From Candidatus Poribacteria bacterium (GTDB lineage Bacteria > Poribacteria > WGA-4E > WGA-3G): a DNA stretch of 44,438 nucleotides. Within the stretch, counting starts at the first letter, position 1; each line of letters starts with the position of its first letter. The DNA is taken from positions 1 to 44,438 of the forward strand of contig JAJEJA010000113.1 of assembly GCA_022828145.1 (NCBI GenBank), in the 5' to 3' direction. A program made the position numbers and the translations under genes. The notes beneath the pieces were generated by a model. It made no database searches, had not been told where the DNA came from, and saw only the letters and a program-made list of their open reading frames with translations. This document shows positions 41,136 to 44,438 of the stretch, piece by piece.

Positions 41136-42833
41136 TTAGTTTTCTTCTTTGGTCTGTTTGAGATACTGATTTAATGCTAAAATTGGAAAAACCGATGCAT
41201 AAATTGGGTCGCTGTATCCACCAATAATCTCCCAATAGATACCGACACAACTCTCTTGCCATGAACCGTTCCCTCGCTGCTGTCTGATGAGATAGTCAAT
41301 GCCTTTCTGGATAGTCGGATTAACAGCACCTGAAAGCAATAACGCATAAGTGCTCCAGGCAGTCTGTTCAATGGTGCTATGTGTTGGGTTACCAAACATG
41401 TCTTCACCCCACCCCCCGTCTGGGTTCTGTGAGTTTTCTAACCATCTGACACCTTCGCTAATCTCTGGTACATCACCTATTCCCGATTTTACCAGTGCAA
41501 TAAGAGCATATGCTGTTCCATAAGTTCGCTTTGCTAACCAAAGGTCGTCCCAGTAACCGTCGTTATGGATTGCAGAGCGAAGCCATTCAACACCATCCGC
41601 AATCTGTGTAATGTTCTCACCATTTTCTGCATAGGTCAATAATGCCTCAATGGCATGTGCTGTGATACTAACACATCCGACATCCCCCTGTCCTGGTTGG
41701 TATGTGCTCCAACTTCCATCTTTCCCGTGGTTCTGTTTTAGCCATGCAATTCCCCGATTGATAGCATCTTTCGTTTTTCTTGACTTTTGCTCTGATCTGA
41801 TGATAGCAAGTGTCGCTAATGCAGTGTCATCCGCATCACTGGGTAATGAACTATCCGGCATGCCGGAAAATGCCCAACCCCCATCTTCATTCTGCTGATC
41901 CACAAGCCAGTGTGCAGCATTTCCTATTGCATCTGTATGCGTTATGTAATCCTGTTCTACTTCTGATAAAGCGATGACACTCAATGCTGTGTCCCACACA
42001 TTAAGATTAAGTGCTTCGCGATATCCACCATCTGAATTCTGCGTTGATTGTAGCCATTGGATTCCGTTTTGGATGAGTTGCGTAATATCGCTATCTGAAT
42101 TTCCGGACTTTTTGACTTCAATCAGTGCCAACACGGATAAGGCAGTAATGTAATTGACACGAAACCAACTTCCATCACGCAATACTTTCAACTTTAGCCA
42201 ATCTACCAATGACTCTACTATATCCTGTCGTTTGCCGGTGTTTAACTCGATGAGAATGAAAACGGGCACCAACGTATGTTGTTCGGCTATAAATAGGTCT
42301 TGAAATAAAGCGGTGTTGAATAGGTCAACAGGTGGAAGTTTATGTCTCGGTGGTTTTAGTAATGAACGAAATCCTGGTATATTCTTCAAGATTCTCATGA
42401 CATGCATCATTGGAAGTGCTTTTTTTGAGATTGACAGTTTGTGCCAGTCAAACCTACCAAATGTTGCATACGCAAGTTTTAGTAATGCAAGGTCAAGGGG
42501 ATAATGTGGTATCTTTGACAGCGTATCTTGAAGTTGCGATTGTGATGATGATTCTGATATCTGCTCTAAGATTAACTTTGAGAATAAAGTCGCATTCGGA
42601 TTGGACTGTTCTGAAGTATCCAATCCCCAGGCACCCTCTCCGTTCTGTGTATTGATGAACCACGCTATCTGTTCCGCTGATGGTGTTTCACCTTGTGCCA
42701 GTTGAATCCAGGCATAAGCACAGGAGGGAAAAGTGCTTGCGGACAATTGTCCTTCAAATCTCCCATCGTCTTGCTGAAGTGATAGTAGGTAATTGATTCC
42801 GCGTGCTAATGCTGACGTTACTTGTTGTGTCAT
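41136..42833 (-). CDS. Squalene-hopene-cyclase-like class II triterpene cyclase
   Basis: A 565-residue protein. The chosen start is ATG 42833; a longer frame from TTG 42920 has no support. The protonating DxDD motif is present as D333-A-D-D336 followed by TA, as in hopene cyclases (DVDDTA). Multiple QW-type repeats are seen (QNSDGGYREALNLNVWDTAL; QNEDGGWAFSG; QNPDGGWGEDMFGNPTHSTI). The C-terminus IYASVFPILALNQYL matches the family's end. It is 60-150 residues shorter than most SHCs, mostly at the N-terminus. Its product is probably a hopanoid or related cyclic triterpene; a squalene synthase is not in the window. Terpene prenyltransferase-like annotations would be imprecise. Confidence 0.8.
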   Translation of the reverse strand: MTQQVTSALARGINYLLSLQQDDGRFEGQLSASTFPSCAYAWIQLAQGETPSAEQIAWFINTQNGEGAWGLDTSEQSNPNATLFSKLILEQISESSSQSQLQDTLSKIPHYPLDLALLKLAYATFGRFDWHKLSISKKALPMMHVMRILKNIPGFRSLLKPPRHKLPPVDLFNTALFQDLFIAEQHTLVPVFILIELNTGKRQDIVESLVDWLKLKVLRDGSWFRVNYITALSVLALIEVKKSGNSDSDITQLIQNGIQWLQSTQNSDGGYREALNLNVWDTALSVIALSEVEQDYITHTDAIGNAAHWLVDQQNEDGGWAFSGMPDSSLPSDADDTALATLAIIRSEQKSRKTKDAINRGIAWLKQNHGKDGSWSTYQPGQGDVGCVSITAHAIEALLTYAENGENITQIADGVEWLRSAIHNDGYWDDLWLAKRTYGTAYALIALVKSGIGDVPEISEGVRWLENSQNPDGGWGEDMFGNPTHSTIEQTAWSTYALLLSGAVNPTIQKGIDYLIRQQRGNGSWQESCVGIYWEIIGGYSDPIYASVFPILALNQYLKQTKEEN

Positions 42834-42968
42834 ATCTGTTGTCCGTCGATTCTCGTTTTCAGGCAGCGTTACATTTTGGTTCTGAAATCTGAAATGTGAG
42901 TGAAGTATAGCATGTTTCAATCATCAATACAAGACTAATCCGGATTATACACATGCCGTTTCTACAAT

Positions 42969-43089
42969 AACGTGGGTTTGATAAATCAAATTTTCGTATT
43001 TGAGAGGCGTGAATTGTAGCACAAACTTTCAGTTTGTGACACATCTTCGCAAACTGGAAAGTTTGCGCTACATTTATCAAACTCACGTT
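42969..43089. mobile_element. 121-bp MITE-like element with 5-bp target duplication
   Basis: Outer ends AACGTGGGTTTGATAAAT (42969-42986) and inverted ATTTATCAAACTCACGTT (43072-43089) match at 17 of 18 positions. The flanks ACAAT (42964-42968) and ACAAT (43090-43094) are identical. Inside, GTAGCACAAACTTTC (43017) and GAAAGTTTGCGCTAC (ending 43071) form a second inversion. No ORF. Confidence 0.8.
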
Positions 43090-43098
43090 ACAATACCC

Positions 43099-43127
43099 TT
43101 GTCAATCAAGACGAAATGTGGTAAGAT
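43099..43127 (+). promoter_or_regulatory. Candidate promoter of the second Gfo/Idh gene
   Basis: TTGTCA (43099-43104) and TAAGAT (43122-43127) with 17-bp spacing, starting 5 bp beyond the target duplication of the adjacent MITE-like element and about 80 nt before the start codon. Confidence 0.5.
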
Positions 43128-43208
43128 TTTACAAATTATGGTGGATAATGGTATTATTTATACGCTATCAATAATACCAAGAAAGGTAGGCACCATAAGG
43201 AGGAAAAA

Positions 43209-44261
43209 ATGGGAATAGGTTTAGGTGTTATCGGAATTAACCCGACGAATATGGGGTCAACAACATCTCTTCTTAAGGATGTGCCTGATCTCAACTATGA
43301 ACTCCGCGGGATCTGTGCTAAACGTCCTGATATTCTTGAAAACTATGCAAGGCAGATTGGCGTTAGTTTTTGGACGACAGATTATCGTGAGTTGGTTCAA
43401 CGAGATGATATTTCAGTCATAGCTGTATATTCACCTGATCATCTTCACGCTGAACACTGCATTGCAGCCATTGAAGCTGGGAAACATGTGGTCTGTACAA
43501 AACCGATGGTGACATCATTAGAGGATGCACAACGGTTAGTTGATTTAGTTAGACAACACGGCATCAAGTTTCTTATCGGACAAACGATGCGGTTTGACCT
43601 TCAGTTCCTTACAATGAAACGCCTGTATGATGATGGTGATTTAGGGGACATCATGGTTGCCGATGCGTACTATGTGCATGATCTACGCGATGTCTATGAC
43701 TTCACACCTTGGCGCCTTCAAGTCCCGCAAGACCTGATGTATGGGGGTGTCGTTCATCCTGTTGATATACTACGTAGTTTTCTCGGTGATGTAGAAGAGG
43801 TACATGCCTACGGTTCCAAGGGGTTGTTAACACCTGCGTATCCAATCAAGAACAACTTTTTTCTCAATCTGAAGTTTAACAATGGTGTGATTGCAAGAGC
43901 GATGGGACTTTACGACGTTGTTCATCCTCCGATGCCGATGATGCAAGTCTCAATCTACGGCAGTAAAGGTACTATGATAGGCGATTTCACGGATAACAAA
44001 GGGGGTCAGGTCAAGCTGATGTTTGATAAGATGTCTGCCAGGGAACCTTTTGAGATGAAATGTCCACCAGAAACTGATACCAGCGTTTATGGACACGGAC
44101 AGACAGTTATCCGTTATATGCGTCATTTTCAGGAGTGTCTTGAGAAAGATGTGGAGCCTTCACCGAATGTGATTGATGGGGCAAAGTCCATTGCTGTAGG
44201 CGTTGCAGCATGGGAATCTATTGAGACAGGAAATCCTGTGAAGGTGTTTAATGCATTTTAA
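43209..44261 (+). CDS. Gfo/Idh/MocA-family oxidoreductase, second copy
   Basis: A 350-residue protein with an AAGGAGG ribosome site. The Rossmann entry is unusual: GLGVIGINPTNMGSTT replaces the normal GCGxMG pattern. The conserved TKP motif (VVCTKPMVTS, near 100) and the catalytic-domain region YGGVVHPVDILRSFLGD (the conserved histidine) are present. NAD(P)-dependent sugar or cyclitol oxidoreductase is the family role; substrate is unknown. It is not closely similar to the copy at 9497-10516. Its own promoter is likely. It is followed by repeat elements to the window edge. Confidence 0.85.
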   Translation: MGIGLGVIGINPTNMGSTTSLLKDVPDLNYELRGICAKRPDILENYARQIGVSFWTTDYRELVQRDDISVIAVYSPDHLHAEHCIAAIEAGKHVVCTKPMVTSLEDAQRLVDLVRQHGIKFLIGQTMRFDLQFLTMKRLYDDGDLGDIMVADAYYVHDLRDVYDFTPWRLQVPQDLMYGGVVHPVDILRSFLGDVEEVHAYGSKGLLTPAYPIKNNFFLNLKFNNGVIARAMGLYDVVHPPMPMMQVSIYGSKGTMIGDFTDNKGGQVKLMFDKMSAREPFEMKCPPETDTSVYGHGQTVIRYMRHFQECLEKDVEPSPNVIDGAKSIAVGVAAWESIETGNPVKVFNAF

Positions 44262-44278
44262 AATTTGACACTTAGAAT

Positions 44279-44438
44279 AACGTGAGTTTGATAAAACACA
44301 TTGTAGGACAAACTTTTAGTTTGTTTCATAGCACACAAACTAGAAAGTTTGTGCTACAAGGCGGTCTAGCGTTAAAATAACGTGAGTTTGATAATTAAAT
44401 GCAATATGCGTTGTAGGTTGGGTTGAGGAACGAAACCC
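44279..44438 (+). mobile_element. Two tandem partial MITE-like elements at the window edge
   Basis: AACGTGAGTTTGATAA opens at 44279 and again at 44379 in direct orientation. The first contains GTAGGACAAACTTTTAGTTT and an inverted GTTTGTGCTAC but no right terminus. The second matches the left half of the 24634 element (TAAATGCAATATGCGTTG then TAGGTTGGGT) and is cut by the window end. Confidence 0.75.

Noticed and set aside
1..44438. CRISPR array
   Set aside because: The repeats are few, palindromic, unevenly spaced and lack a constant spacer length. No cas gene is present.
1..44438. tRNA or rRNA genes
   Set aside because: I saw no cloverleaf-like TTCGA/GGTTC-CCA pattern or rRNA-like conserved stretch by eye; a tRNAscan/barrnap run would settle this.

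Overview
The window is about 44 kb of bacterial chromosome with moderately low GC. It has no rRNA, tRNA or CRISPR array that I can see. The organism is Gram-negative in architecture: it encodes a secretin, a type II secretion (T2SS) operon and a TolC-type tripartite exporter. The genome is rich in small palindromic repeats. A lone EutN/CcmL shell protein, Gfo/Idh oxidoreductases, a beta-RFAP-synthase-like GHMP kinase, a squalene-hopene-type cyclase and the GTAGGTTGGGT / GGTAGGTTCGG hairpin repeats would fit Candidatus Poribacteria or a neighbouring lineage. That assignment is inference from recall and no search was run.

Layout. (1) 1-12.7 kb is an accessory defence/toxin-antitoxin island: a partial Rpn-type nuclease, a PLD-SNF2 helicase fusion, a YgiT-type zinc protein, a 1054-aa Eco57I-type N6-adenine methylase, a HigA-like HTH protein, a HicB-like protein, a DUF433 protein beside a Gfo/Idh oxidoreductase, and an SMC-like ATPase overlapping a TOPRIM-like partner (RloAB/PARIS/OLD style). 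Several palindromic repeats separate these genes. (2) 12.7-17.4 kb holds a small membrane protein, a glycine-oxidase-like ThiO, and an apparent operon of EutN shell protein, sensor kinase and NtrC-like regulator. The regulator's AAA+ domain has lost most of its hallmark motifs. (3) 17.6-22.6 kb is an exporter operon (TolC, HlyD/MacA adaptor, MacB/LolD-type ATPase, no permease) overlapping a beta-RFAP-synthase-like gene. (4) 22.6-24.3 kb, minus strand, carries NfuA and the primary-type sigma factor. (5) 24.8-38.4 kb is a T2SS operon in the order E-F-G-H-I-J-K-L(PilM/N)-M(PilO-like)-D, with a very large secretin that has six N1-like periplasmic modules. GspC and the prepilin peptidase are absent. 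(6) 38.4-39.5 kb is a graveyard: an internally deleted PIN-domain gene, its surviving small partner, a Uma2 tail and short repeats. (7) 39.5-44.3 kb has a secreted protein with a good promoter and terminator, a minus-strand pair of TIGR04283-type glycosyltransferase and triterpene cyclase, and a second Gfo/Idh oxidoreductase.

How it fits together. The T2SS assembly ATPase, platform, pseudopilins and secretin form one transcriptional block. The signal-peptide protein just downstream could be a substrate, but nothing in the sequence proves this. The repeats fall into a few families, some sharing an outer inverted terminus (AACGTGAGTTTGATAA); one copy is flanked by an apparent 5-bp target duplication. 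The most interesting leads are the six-module secretin, the motif-less NtrC-like regulator, the PLD-helicase/methylase and ATPase/TOPRIM defence candidates, a duplicated promoter block in front of two antitoxin-like genes, and hairpin repeats whose stems show compensatory changes.
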